A DNA stretch of 64,000 nt from Lumnitzera littorea. Taxonomy: Eukaryota; Streptophyta; Magnoliopsida; Myrtales; Combretaceae. Of this stretch, positions 46,201-57,689 are shown in pieces. A model generated the notes under the pieces. The model did not search any database, was not told the origin of the DNA, and saw only the letters and a list, made by a program, of their open reading frames with translations. How positions within the stretch are numbered: position 1 is the first letter of the stretch; every line of letters begins with the position of its first letter. The translations under genes were made by a program, and so were the position numbers. The stretch covers positions 52,814,342 to 52,878,341 of the forward strand of contig JAMXBB010000010.1 in the NCBI GenBank assembly GCA_024138015.1, read 5' to 3'.

Positions 46201-49200
46201 CATCTAAAGCAGCAACTCTTGCTCCATTACCTACTCATAGATCCACTTTTCCCTTGGATAATTTCCAACTCTCATTTAGATCCTATAAGTCAACATAGAT
46301 ATGAAAACCACATCCTGTATCTAACCTAGTAGAAGAAATAGAAAGATTGCATTCAATCATAAAGATACTTAAGGTGTTACCCTCAATTGATATCTTCTTC
46401 TTAAACTAAATACAATTTCTCTTTCAATGGCCCTTTACAATGGAAATAGATTGCTTCCTTCTCATCAAAATAGGGCTTTTGTCATCCTTTCTTGAGCTTA
46501 GGCTGCTCATCCTTTTGAACTTTCTTAGCCTTGAAATTATTAGCTCCACTAGCCTTTCTCTCATTAGGCTTACCAATAAAGAGAACTTGTTAAGGAACCG
46601 ATGACCTAAACTTTATGTCCATTTCTACTGTCCTCAACATATTAAGCAAATCTATCAAAGATCTTTCCATACTGTTCATGTTGAAATTCACGATAAATTG
46701 GGAGAAGGAATCTGGCAGAGAAGACAATATCAAATCAATGGCAAGGTTGTCTTTTAGCTTGGAGCTCAAGCTCTCAAGCCTCTCTATGTATCATATCATC
46801 TTGAGTACATGAGGTCCAAATTGGCTTCCTTCAGTCATCTTACAATTAAATAAGGCCCAAGATGTATTATACCGCTCAACTTTAGCACTCTTCTAAAATG
46901 ACTCCTATAAGCGAACATATATCTCTCTTGCAAACATATTCTCTTGCTACTTTTGCATATGACATTATAGATGGCATGAGACACTAGATATCAATAGAAT
47001 CCTCTAGGTATTTCTGATATTATTCATATTGTGCTATGGTAGTATTCTCACCCGATTCTTTAATTTCTTCCCCTTTTAAGACATATAGTTTCCTTTCATG
47101 CCTAAGAACAATTTTCAATTTCCTCAACCAGTCAAAAAAATTCGATCCAACAAGGATATTGTCATTATCAAGAATAGATAGCAGTGAAATGTTATTGCTG
47201 CTATTTACCATTTTAAATTTACACAAAATGAATGTAGAGTTTAGCATTTATGAATAATTTATTTCTTAAAAGGTCTTTTAAATTAGCTCCCACTATTTTA
47301 TTCAAATCTAATAAACCCATCCATTAGATTTGGAGAACCCCATTGGAAGGTTCTGTAATGGATCAAAAATTCCAAATAAAGTTAATATATACACAGTTAA
47401 GCTATTACTACATATTGTATTATTTTTTGTAGGCCTCAAATAACTTGCCAATTATAAATTTATAAGACTTATGGATTTCGTATTGGGTTAACAACTCTAT
47501 AAAATAATTCCATATTTTAAAATCCAACACTTACTCATTAAATTTTCATCCTTAACTGAGTTAACAAATCAACAATTTAATTTAAGCTGACCCAATAATT
47601 TAATGTAAGCCCATAATTAAATTGTATCAACTCACATAAAATTTTGACTATTTCATAATTCATAACTAGAGTGCAATATTATTTATCTTAACTTGATACA
47701 ATTAGGGAATTTTTTTTTAGTCGCAACATGTCACCTAACATGTATACCATCGATAACATGTATCAACAATACTTGTATATAGTAGATAAATAAACAGTAA
47801 AGATAATAAGATAATTGTGCAATGATCACAAATTAACCGAAAGAGCATGGGTCAATCTTATGTGTGAGGGTCGAGACCCGAAAAATCCATTAACTCTTAT
47901 TACAACTTCTTTTGACCTTCTGGACTTCTCTATGTCTTAAGTAAATATGAATATCTAGTCTTTCATGTAGTAGTAAAATTTTCTATGTTTGTAAAATATC
48001 TATTTTAGAAAATAAAATACAAATAGAATCCTTAATTTTGGGTTCACAAGCCCAAACACACAAAACTAAATTTAATCTATTGTATGCATTTCGCCCAAAA
48101 AGAGAAAAAAAAAAAGAAAAAGAAAGAAAATCTATGGGTATACAAACTCAAATAAAATATAAAATTATAATTTTTTTTCAAACTCAATTATTTGAAGGAC
48201 ATGCACGCCCTATTTAATAAAACCATGATTATTCACATAATGTCCATTCATTCCTAAGCCCATGATCATACACTATGAGAAATAATTTCATAAATTACAT
48301 AAATAGCATTGACTAATTAATTCAAATAATTGTCATAATCTTGATATAACTATGACTAAATTTTCATAAATAATTGTATACGTCCTATAATTTTCGAAAA
48401 TTTCTCGGTCAAAAGTATATTACATGGACGCAATTATATATTGCCCGCATTCTGCTTGAAACCAAATTTCCATTCATCCTTTGTCTCATTCAAGAGGACT
48501 AGATGATAAAATTTTATGTCACATTGTAAAGCCTTTTCACAACCAAATACCCTGAAGTGTAGGTGAGTTTGACTTTTCAAAGCAAAACCTTTAAGATTTT
48601 AATTATTTACCTTTTATACTAATCGGTGAATGCTTTCAAAATTACCCAGATAACAATTTAAGTCAAAAGAAGACTGCCCATGTCAAACCCAATAAAAATC
48701 AAACTATTTTGGTTCGATGGAGTCTTGGCCAAGTATGTTGGACCTCCTTTATTATAATTGTTTCCTTTTCAGTTAAACATCAATCAATTATTTAACTTGC
48801 TTCCAAATTCAAGAAAAACTATAGAGGTTTCCAATAACATGAAAACATATTAACTCCATATGAATAAAGATTGCAACAATTATTCCATGAATTAATTGTA
48901 AGTTAATGTCATAAACATTATACTTGTATACAAGAGACTTTGATGCTACCGTTAAATTTTTTAGTGTGAAAATGTAGTAAAATTTTAAAATTTTCTTTGC
49001 AAAATTTACCACAAGATCCATATATATATATATGCATAATATTATGAGAAATTAAGTTATAAGAAAATTAACTTTTCCAATAATGCAAAACTTTCTCCTC
49101 CTGAAAACGGAGTTCAAGTGGAATTTAATTCTTATAACGCTTTCTGCAAAAAAAACATACTTCATTCATCATAAGGTCACCAAGTTTTATCCCTCTGGCA

Positions 49201-49342
49201 GTATCTACACAAACAACAAAAAGAATAAATTCTAATCCTTTATACTACTATATAACTTGGATTAGAATTTTAAAAACAAAAAAAAAAAAAACCCCTTTTC
49301 TTTTGTTAATGGTTGAAACTACTTCTCTTTCTCCTCTACTCT

Positions 49343-49373
<31 letters not shown>

Positions 49374-52300
49374 TCTTTCCTTATAAGAATAAATAAATTT
49401 GATAATCAAATCTTTTTCAAACTAGTGATCATATCTTATTAAGATTTAGATTACATGAATGTCCACATGACAATTAAATCTTCTTTAAAATATTCTTTTA
49501 TTTCATAATAAATTAATTATCTTATTAATTCTAATTCTGAAATAACCAATGACATAATTTTAGGATCTATTAAAATATTATCAATTAAACTTATTTCCAT
49601 TAATCATGCTATTGTATACAACCCTCTAAGTTTCTATATCCAAAGGTAATATCTTATAAATATAAACCAAGGTAACTATCTAGTGATAGTTATTGGTCAC
49701 CCAATACATTTGAAAGGTTGCAAACCATAAACCATTATAAATCAGTTATTGTGTCACCATAAGCTTATAAGTCACTATTATCTCAACCAAGCAACCCTGG
49801 ATATCAACTCTCTAATCTAAGAGAGAGATGAATTCTATCTTGATTCATTACTATTCTCTTTATATATCATGTTGTACCCAACAATCCTATTATTTACAAT
49901 TTAATTAAGATTGCGTTTAATGGTACCAAAGTATGACATTCCATACATAGGATACGTGAATGTCTCATGTCTTGGGAATATTTATACTCGTTCATATAAA
50001 AAAGGGACCAATGATTTAAACATATGGTATCATTTATTAGTAAGTCATGTCCACCATAGCTACTTAATTTTGAGCACCCACTTGTATAACTTAGATATCT
50101 ATCCCTTAATCTAGTAAGATGACCTTAGTTATACGATGTATTAATTTAAATATCTATGTTCCCTCTAAATATCTATCCAATTAAGTACAATTTTTTATAA
50201 TACAATCTCATGGAATCTCACTAATAACATACATTTATTATAATTCTATATATCTACTAATTATCTATAGAACTTCATTGTAAAATATATACATCGAGAA
50301 AAGTATATAAATACAATAAATATTTACCTATTATTGATAGTATTTATAAATACATCAAAAGTGTCGTGATACATTGTGAATAAATTTCAATAGTAGAGAA
50401 GTGTATCTCAATTATTTTATGCGATTGTAAGGGTGCTTTTATTGATAAAACTTGAAGGCAAGTTGTTACAACTATTAGATATTAATCAACATTTAGTTAA
50501 AAATTGGTACTTAGTTAGAAATTAGTTACGAATATTAGTTACAAAATTAGAGGATAACAACTATAAATAGTCTTGTTGTGCATGCTTAAGGATTTAAGGA
50601 AAAAATAATGAAATAAAAGTTAGTTTTATCTTATAATCTCTCTTTTGCGTCCACTATATTCAACTACCACCACCTACCTCAATCCTTTCTTCAGGCATCA
50701 CTAGCTAAAACAAGCAAAACTCATTCTTGAACTCCATGAGTAGTAAGGATTCGACAAATATTGTAGAAATGAAAGTCCTCAAGAAAATATTTGCTTCAAT
50801 ACAATAAAGTCAACATAAAATTGAATCGACTCTTGTAACAATTAATAATCAATTGTAAACATTTTTTCTCAAGATCAATCAAATGATGACACATAGTTTG
50901 CAAAATTGGAATCGTCATGTTTCATCGAATGACAACAATTCTCAAGGAAATGTAAATACATGCATAATTCAATCAAGCACTTATAAAGACAAGGACTGTC
51001 ATTTTGCAATTGAAAAACAAGAAAGATTCACGACTTTAGGGTTTATTGAGAAGGAATTGAAATCTCTCATTTGTTCAAAGGAGAAGCCATGAAAAATAGT
51101 TCATTTATTATTCTAATAGAGACAAACATTAAAGAAATTGTTCAAGATGATACATGTGATTCAATAATAAAGGAAATGATGCAACATCTCAAGGAAGTTT
51201 TTGGTAAGTAACATTTTGTGAGAACAGATAGTAATACCTTCCGTTTGATCGTGAACTGCATATACTTCCAATTTCCTGTGATAAGCTACAATCAATAAAA
51301 TATAGCATTACCAAGAAAGGTCATGGAGATGCATCGGAGTTATGAAGATTGAGACGTTTTTGTTCTCATTGAATAAAACTACACGAAGCTATATAATCAT
51401 GTTTTTCATTTTTTATTGTTTAAACCTTGAGGATAAGGTCAATTTATATGGAAACTATTAGATATTAGTTAATATTTAGTTAGAAGTTGGCAACTAGTTA
51501 GGAATATTAGTTACAAAATTTGTACATACTTAAAGATTCAAGAAAGAAATAATAAAATAAAGGTTATTTTTCTCTGGTAATCTCTCTTTTACTTCTATTA
51601 TAATCAATTATCACCACGCATCTCAATCCTTTCTTAAAAGCGTAGCTGGCTAAAACAGGTGAAACCCCACCTAATACAAGTTCTACCTACATTATTAACC
51701 CATAATGCTTCACGATACTGAATGCTGTGGCTATGCAATAAATTGTGAATACGAATAGAAGATGATAGGAGTCGAGATAAGAATGCTAAGAAGTGTCTCC
51801 AGTAATTACACAAGAAACGACCTTATTCGAGAGAAATTTTGAGTAGCATCCATATACGTAGATGCGAGAAAGCAATACAGAGACGGAATTTAGCGATTCC
51901 CAATACATGTTGTCATATGGTATACAGAGAACGGAGAAGATTAAAAAAAAAAAACATATTAATCGAGAGAAATTTGGAATAACGTTCATAAAATGCGAAG
52001 GAAGCAATAATAAGATGGTTTGGCATCGTAAAGAGATGTGACTTAACAATACGTATTAGACATTATGATACTACGACTCGCATAAAATAAGAGTAAAGAA
52101 GATTAAGGAAAAAAATAATTTAAAAAAAAAAAAAGACACGGAGAAATATTAAAAATAATATTTACATATATATAGTGAAGAGGAATAAGAAAAAAGACGT
52201 CACTTTTTTTAGGTCTAATAAAAATAAGGTTTATGATAGAGTGTGATAGCAAAATTGGCTTCATTTAACCGGCCTTATATAATGGAAATAAGGCTTTAAG

Positions 52301-52585
52301 CGTAATCTTGCCTGTTGTCTTCTTTTTTTTCTTTTCTTTTCTTTTATTTACTTAATTTTTTTCATCCCTATGTTGTCATTTGATTAATCCAATAATATTT
52401 TCATGTTGTATTGGCAGATATCATCTTTGAATCTATTGAGGGTGATTTCAGAGCAAGAGGGATGTTCCATAGAGGAATTAAACGCTGGGAGAGTGTGTGA
52501 TTGGTTCTTGAAGGATAAGCTAAAAAGAGAACAGAATATAGAGTCTGCAGTCCTTCAATGGGATGATTCAGAGTTTCAGTTTTAA
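40220..52585 (+). CDS. Small two-exon plant protein of unknown function (106 aa), 12-kb intron
   Basis: Exon 1 is 40220-40372 (51 codons, donor ACG|GTATGC) and exon 2 is 52418-52585 (55 codons plus TAA, acceptor TTGGCAG|ATA). Both are phase 0 and join to a 106-residue protein. The N-terminus has a Gly run (residues 10-16), then ERRSFLSLEEAGLIEVSGLS, HERFLCRLT at the splice, ISSLNLLRVISEQEGCSIEE, AGRVCDWFLKDKLKREQ, and an acidic end WDDSEFQF. No membrane segment or signal peptide; it reads as a soluble, helical, charged protein. Codon use and lack of damage contrast with the surrounding transposons, and the frame continues cleanly over a 12,045-bp intron. I believe it is a conserved small plant protein but cannot name it. 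The ATG at 40220 is chosen because upstream in-frame sequence looks untranslated; MSKERR at 40274 is an alternative start. Confidence 0.72.
41384..43275 (-). repeat. 3' LTR of the copia element, enlarged by insertions
   Basis: On the minus strand it starts TGTTGAAATTTGTACACAAT after the purine tract and ends ATCCAACA. It aligns with 48944-50392 but is about 440 bp longer, owing to a tandem duplication near 41460-41530 (GTTATACATGTATAG repeats), the plastid insert at about 41700-41990 and further indels. Confidence 0.8.
41730..41990 (+). pseudogene. ndhB: Plastid ndhB exon fragment (nuclear plastid DNA)
   Basis: Plus-strand reading NIRDYAKLYIKDPFLALSLA followed by LCLLSLGDLPLLTGFF, then after a short deletion/frameshift IYYYLKIIKLLMIGQNQEIT. 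This is the highly conserved part of the plastid NDH complex subunit 2 (proton-pumping NAD(P)H dehydrogenase, thylakoid). Differences from the usual plastid sequence (for example Lys for Gly after YA, Asp for Gly in SLGGLP, lost residues after GFF) show that it has decayed in the nucleus. It lies inside the 3' LTR of the copia element and is absent from the other LTR. Confidence 0.85.
43276..43286 (-). other. Copia polypurine tract
   Basis: Minus-strand ACAAGTAGGAG directly precedes TGTTGAAATTTG, the LTR start. Position and composition fit the plus-strand primer site. Confidence 0.65.
43400..46113 (-). pseudogene. Copia pol: integrase, reverse transcriptase, RNase H, inactive
   Basis: Minus-strand segments in order: pre-integrase LYILNTSKHVHCIETKKLKM and LTYIWLCRLGHVYEKC (46113-45880); integrase LSTQVRGGLSYFLTFTDDMS and YGYIYLMRHKLKTF (45743-45560); RT MDAKTTFLNGKLKEIAYMIQ, SIYVLEQASRSWNMRFDE and FLVLYVHDILL (44537-44250). 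In the last, the YVDD box reads YVHD, so one catalytic Asp region is changed. Then LSQSTYIDKILNIFNMQNSK and KASYASIIESIMYTM (44135-43930), and RNase H FEYIIAFEVAKEVVWINNFI with LNCDNNATVTQLRNQ (about 43640-43510). Stops and shifts separate the blocks. The wording resembles Tnt1/Tork-type copia, but lineage is not certain. Confidence 0.87.
46390..47208 (-). pseudogene. Copia gag
   Basis: Start MVNSSNNISLLSILDNDNIL, then NFFDWLRKLKIVLRHERKLY, as in copia gag (N..DW.RNL.IVL..E.K.YVL). Further on, IDLILSSLPDSFSQFIVNFN and SLIDLLNMLRTVEMDIK (about 46740-46620). A decayed zinc knuckle near 46440 reads YFHCKG with the second half altered. At least one stop lies after SSVP. Confidence 0.82.
48944..50392 (-). 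repeat. 5' LTR of the copia element
   Basis: It aligns with 41384-43275 apart from the insertions in that copy; on the minus strand it begins TATTGAAATTTATTC (expected TGTTGAAAT, one base changed). A TA/GA microsatellite lies at 49345-49371 and a second AT-rich block near 49020. No ndhB sequence is present. Confidence 0.78.
50464..51676 (+). mobile_element. Short non-autonomous LTR retroelement (1.2 kb) in the intron
   Basis: Two LTRs, 50464-50730 (267 bp) and 51449-51676 (228 bp), share TGTTACAACTATTAGATATT-type starts, TTAGTTACAAAATT, TTTCATTATT-like and CTCAATCCTTTCTT segments. The second lacks about 40 bp including the TATA box (ACTATAAATAG, 50570). Exact CAAGT duplications flank them (50459-50463, 51677-51681). 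The 718-bp interior has a 69-codon frame (50883-51092, MMTHSLQNWNRHVSSNDNNS...) without a recognised domain and ends CCTTGAGGATAAGGTC, as in the 3' part of some gypsy elements. No RT or integrase; it would depend on another element. Confidence 0.68.
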
Positions 52586-54300
52586 TTTTTGAGATCATCC
52601 TCATCCATCTAGTTGGCTCTAAATGCTTTTTTTATTATTATTTTTTCCTCTTTAGATTGGTCTAAAGAACATATTCATTTAGTAGATAAGGTATACGATT
52701 AGACTATGCCCGATAATCGTATGATACTTTTTTCTAATTTCAATTTTTTTTTCCAAGATAAACGTTAGCGCAAAAGACAGAAAAAAAAAAAACTAGGTAA
52801 AATGTAATATCTATGATATTAAAGCTTTTAAAATGCTTTAGTATTGAAAAATATATTCCATGAGTTAAGAGTAATTCCTTTATAATTTATCCATCATTTA
52901 ATTTTCTAATGGCAGTTTTCTCCAACTATCCAAAACATTTACTAAAATAACTTTCCATCCCCACTTTTTTTTTCCCCCATAATAAAAATGATCTTATTAT
53001 AACTCTATTGATGAAAATACCATACAGTAAAATTAACCCTTAAATGAGAAATGAATATATGAGGGAAAACAAAACTACTATCTGTATTTGCAATTTAATT
53101 CTTAGATATGATTGGGTTTGTTTTCCTATTATTTTTCAACCCTTAGCTGACTATCCGATCCAAGAGGAAAGTAAGGGCAATCCATCCTCATTCTTAAGGC
53201 ACCTTTACTAAAAGATTTTGGCATGTTTATCAAGAATATTTAACACTTATTTTCATATCAAGTACCAGTAATCTCTAATAAAGAGTAAATACTCACAAGT
53301 GCTTAAAAGCACTTTGATACTTAAAAATTATGAAAATTGCAAGAAACCTCGAATTTTTAAAACGTTAACACTTACCCCTTACTTATTTTATGAATTGGCT
53401 ACCTATCAACTTATGTGTCGAATGCAGCTAATATAGATAAGACGATAGGGAAAATAGAAACCACCTCAAATATTTCTATGCTGATTAGGCAAATGAATCC
53501 ATTTAATTTTATATCAGTTTGATACTCCTTTTCAATTTCCTACCCGACTTCAAATGCAAATCAACCTAATGAACCCTTAATATCATATGGGAAATTTCAC
53601 TTTGCATAATCGAGTTTTATCTATGGACAACTTTGCATACTTGTGTTTTCAATTTTAACACTTAATATTCCTAGGTTTTATATTTAAATGTCATTATTAA
53701 TTAGTATATACATGTCAATTCGTTATTGGACTGTAATACTTAATATAACAAAATTTAAATAATAAAAAGAAAAAAGAAAAAATAATAAACTTAGAATGAA
53801 AAATCAAAATAAATGCAAAATCAAGCCTTCTTTTTCCTTTTTCTTCCCATCCTCCAAGATGCATATCCTATTCTCCAGCGGCACGTCCTCATCTGTGGGC
53901 GCCGATCAAGGTAATATCCAATTTGCAATAACTGAGGCAAGCAGTTGGAAGTCATGATCTTCTTCGAGATGGCATTCAACAGATTTTGTCTTTTTCAGAA
54001 CTAAGAGACTCATCATTTGTAATACAATTTTTTTAGTTTTAAACTTACACCAACGTTTGTTTACTTCACTGAATAAAATATAATTTCTTCTTGTTTATAT
54101 TTACAACTCGTTCACTTTACTGAATAAAATAAAAGAGAAATATAATTAGAATTCTTAAAAAATATAATAAAGATGTAATATTTATTACTTTATTTAATTA
54201 GATTAATAAATAACTTAAGAACAGATACTTAATAGAATTTTAATAACTAAATTAACCTTAATTTATTTTCTCAAGTAATTCTAAGATAATAGATGATAGT
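52586..54300. other. 3' flank of the small gene and AT-rich intergenic DNA
   Basis: No further coding sequence is supported. The first 200 bases probably hold the 3' UTR. At 53860-53930 a GC-richer patch (CAGCGGCACGTCCTC) has no convincing frame. CTGAATAAAATA occurs twice, near 54068 and 54120. Confidence 0.5.
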
Positions 54301-54309
54301 GATAAAAAT

Positions 54310-54780
54310 CAACTATAGGGTAGAGGCGATGGTAATGGTCAACGGCAGTGGTTGATGATAGTGGCGGTGGTTAGGATAGCAGCTTAGAAGGGGAGTAAGG
54401 ATAGTTACGATGGTGGTGATGATAATAGAAGTCAAAGATGACGGCGATGGCGGCGGCGGCGACAGTAACAATGGTGGGTATTGGTAGCGACGGTAGCGGT
54501 AGTGGCAATGGTGATGATGATGACAATAGTGATAATGCTAATAGCAACGACGGTGATACAGGATAGTAGTGGTAGTAGTGTGATGATAATGGTGTTGGTG
54601 ATAATAGCAGTTACAGCAACGGTGACAATAAGTAATGATGGTCAGTGGTTAGTAGTAGTGGTTAGTGTTGGTGGTAATGGCGGCTGTGGTGGCTACGGCG
54701 GCGACAGTGATGGTAGTAATGGTGATGGTGGTAGTAATGATCGATAGTGGCCGATAGTAATGGTAGTAGTGGTTATCATT
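54310..54780 (+). repeat. Trinucleotide-rich tract (GGT/GAT/GGC type)
   Basis: About 470 bp made largely of GGT, GAT, GGC and AGT triplets (GATGGCGGCGGCGGCGACAG near 54440). An open frame across it encodes Val/Met/Ile- or Gly/Ser/Asp-rich low-complexity sequence depending on the frame, as expected from a degenerate microsatellite; I do not regard it as a gene. Confidence 0.8.
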
Positions 54781-57596
54781 AAATTAATACGAGTTTATTT
54801 TTAGAAAAAATATGAAATTTTATAAAGAATCGTGATTTTTGATTAAATAAAGGAATTCCTATTACTTGATTTCACGTAACAGAGATTCATGAAAAACTAC
54901 AATTCGAAAATAAAAAACCAAATGAATACTGTAATAAGAAATAAATTGAAAATTGAATTCTAATTCTTCTCAAATAAATGAAACATTAATGATAGTTTAG
55001 TGGCTTTTTCATTTGTCATCTTCATTTTTTGCTTTTGCTTTTGCTTTTTCTTTTAATGGTTTGTCCCAAAATAGTACGTTTTAGCTTCTATTTTGTTTTA
55101 TTTGGATATGGTTTCTTCTTAAATTCATCCTTATTAAAAAGATTTGCTTCAAGGGTTGCTTTAAGATCTAGAGATTATCAATACTAGAGATATACAGACG
55201 TCATTTGGATTCACAAGTGAAGATTGCAGCTTGTAGTTGTGATTTGAGGTTGCTATAGTCGCTTGGGTTATAGTAGCGTTTGATTGTTGAGTATTTTCTT
55301 TGTTGGTGGCCGGTGGATGAAGATGTGTCGTGGAAGAAGATGTATGCTGGAATTGACGGAAGGGAAGATGAAGGGAAAAAAATGAAAGTTTGATTTTCTA
55401 TATATATATTTTTTATTTCTTAAAGTTTTTTTTATTATTTCCTAAATTTTCTGTATTTCTGCTATCTTATTGATTTTATTAAATATATTTAAGAACTATA
55501 TTACATAAAATCAATCGTTGGGAACCAATTAAAAGCTAGCACACGTTTATTGACTAGTAGTGATAGAAAGAGATAAAACACCGGTATATAAAGTGTCAAT
55601 ATTGAAAGCACGGATATATAAAATGTCACTCATATATACAAAATAAAATTTACCCAATATCAAAATAACGATCCTTTTATGAAAATAAAAAAACAAAACC
55701 CAACATACTTCAGCCAAAAAAGAGGGTAAAACAGCATACAGAATTGAACCTGACATGTTAGCATTGAATAGTCCTCCTTTATAAAGATCATGCAAAAAGA
55801 TAACTATAAATAATCTGCGTTATAGAATAATCACCACTATAAATGACTTTCCCTCATAGCCGAAGAAGATATTAGCACATCCAATGAACACAAGCTTTAT
55901 AAATTCTCAGAGTGCAATGTACAACATCTTACATGGTGCTTTTATGGATCATTACTGAACATTCCGACAAAGTCTAATAAAGAAAGGCCTGCAACAAAGG
56001 GTTTTAACGATGAGGATAATAGAAGGCAGTATCACAAATTTGATCTGAGTCATTTTCTTTTAATTCTTAATAGGCATTGATAAAAACACCAATACAACCA
56101 TTATATTAACAATTATAGCTTTTTTATTATTTTTTGTAGAGAATAGCATTTTTACTTTTATAACTCTATAGTACAAGGTATGAACTACTCACAAATTGGT
56201 ATTGATGTCAAAGGAAAAAATTAAAAATTTCTTTTTAAAATAAGGCTTTTAGATTCTTCTTTCCAAATTCCTCACTTTCACTGTGTTGTATTCTCTAGCA
56301 ATGTTCCAGAAACAACTATATAGAAACAAAAATGTAGGTAGATTATTAGTCCATTAAGAATATAATGTATAAGAATAATGGGACCTTGCAATCCCTTATA
56401 AGAGGAATATACGATCTTAATATTCTTATATGTTAACCTTTTAATGAAGAGTATTGTTAAGATAGATAGATCGCTGATTTACTTATTTATTACTTTTATA
56501 TAAGCTCTTGAGGTTTTAAATTTTAGGTTGTTTTGAGGTTAGGTTAAAATTTGAAAAAGAATATAAGGCCAATTTAAAATTAAACGCATTCTTTTTCCAA
56601 ATTAGCGTACAAATTTGAGGTGGTGTTTATTTTTCCTATTTTATTATCCTTATTAGCTGTATTTGACACATAAGCAACCAATTCATAAACTAAGTGGGAC
56701 CCACAGCTGCTTGAGGGGTATATGTACGGTCCATGGAATTGTCATCGTCTTCAGGATGTGTCCGTACAATTTACCGTTGTTATTATTTAGCTAAAGGCTA
56801 ACATTTCAAACTCGTAATACGGATATTGCCAAAACTTAACCATTTGATCGTTAAAAGTTTTTTTTTTTTTCCTTCCTTTTTGTTACTTGTGATAAAAACA
56901 TAGATCTTATTTATATTTTTTTTTACAATAAATAAAATTTTATTGTAATATATAGTAATAATAAAATAATTATTCACACTTCAAAAATCTTTAAAATATA
57001 TTTTAAGTATTAGTTTGAAGAGTAATAACAATATGAAACCCATAAAAATTTTATAAATTATAAGGTGGCCTTAGTAAAATAATCATTGATAAAGTAGGTA
57101 GTAATTGAGCAAGAAAATTGTTTAAGATGTTGATACAATGCATTAAACTTCTTTTATGTAGCTAACAAATAAGCATGCTTAGAGAGCTTTTCAAAATAGA
57201 AAGTTGCCCACTTTAATAAAAGCTACGATATTAAATATTTGAAAGAGACACCTGTGAAGCATTGTATTTGGAAAGTGGACCTTTTTCTCTTTTTTTCTTT
57301 TCCTCGATGTACATTTTTAATAATCACCTTGTCACTCGTCGAGAAGGGTAACTAACGAAGCAGATAATATGGCTCCCGATAACTATATTCATTAACAAAT
57401 TCAATTGCATCAAAAGCAAACTAGCTTTAGATACCTATATTTTTACCTTTTTCACTTTGGATATTCGTATTTTCTTTTTTAACACTTAAAAAACCCGTTT
57501 TTTTATAAATACTAAAAGCCAAAGTCTGCTTCACCTTTGTGTCTGAACTGCACTTCCTTATTAACCGGTCAAACTAGGGGTAGACAAATTTATTAA
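54781..57596. other. AT-rich intergenic DNA, nothing assigned
   Basis: No domain, RNA gene or transposon end was recognised. It includes poly-T runs at 56858 and 56919. TGTACGG at 56723 and CCGTACA at 56761 form a short inverted pair. Confidence 0.5.
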
Positions 57597-57601
57597 CCCG
57601 T

Positions 57602-57676
57602 TTTTTATATTGCAGTCAAACTAGGACCAAATGCATATTTTTTTTATATTGTAGTCAAACTAGGACCGAATTGCAT
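57602..57676 (+). repeat. Tandem duplication of a ~36-bp unit
   Basis: TTTTTATATTGCAGTCAAAC followed by TAGGACCAAATGCAT is repeated at 57641-57676 with three differences. A shorter relative, GGTCAAACTAGGGG, lies at 57568. Confidence 0.85.
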
Positions 57677-57689
57677 CTTTGAAGTGGAC

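Larger units (their letters stand above)
41384..50392 (-). mobile_element. Ty1/copia retrotransposon (9 kb) in the intron
   Basis: Two similar LTRs (41384-43275 and 48944-50392) enclose gag (47208-46390), integrase, RT and RNase H in copia order (integrase before RT), all on the minus strand and opposite to the host gene. Flanking bases are GTGGA (41379-41383) and GTAGA (50393-50397), a 4-of-5 target duplication. The coding region has many stops and shifts, and the LTRs are well diverged. The 1.7-kb leader between LTR and gag is unusually long and no standard primer site is visible after the 5' LTR, so part of the leader may be foreign. Confidence 0.85.

Noticed and set aside
48809..49021. 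Two frames with similar starts (MDLVVNFAKKIL here, MDHAVDFVKKNL at 41455)
   Set aside because: They are equivalent positions in the two copia LTRs, not a gene pair.
53861..53930. GC-richer short frame MHILFSSGTSSSVGADQG followed by GTAATA
   Set aside because: Looks like a first exon with a donor site, but no continuation in phase was found nearby.
54481..54747. 88-codon frame rich in Val, Met, Ile, then Gly and Ser
   Set aside because: It follows from a degenerate triplet repeat; no start context, domain or conserved composition.
55990..56080. Possible terminal exon on the minus strand ending NDSDQICDTAFYYPHR
   Set aside because: Only 18 codons, no convincing upstream exons, and such a length is expected by chance.
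56719..56770. TGTACGG / CCGTACA inverted pair as an operator-like site
   Set aside because: Seven-base arms 32 bases apart are weak and no adjacent gene is supported.
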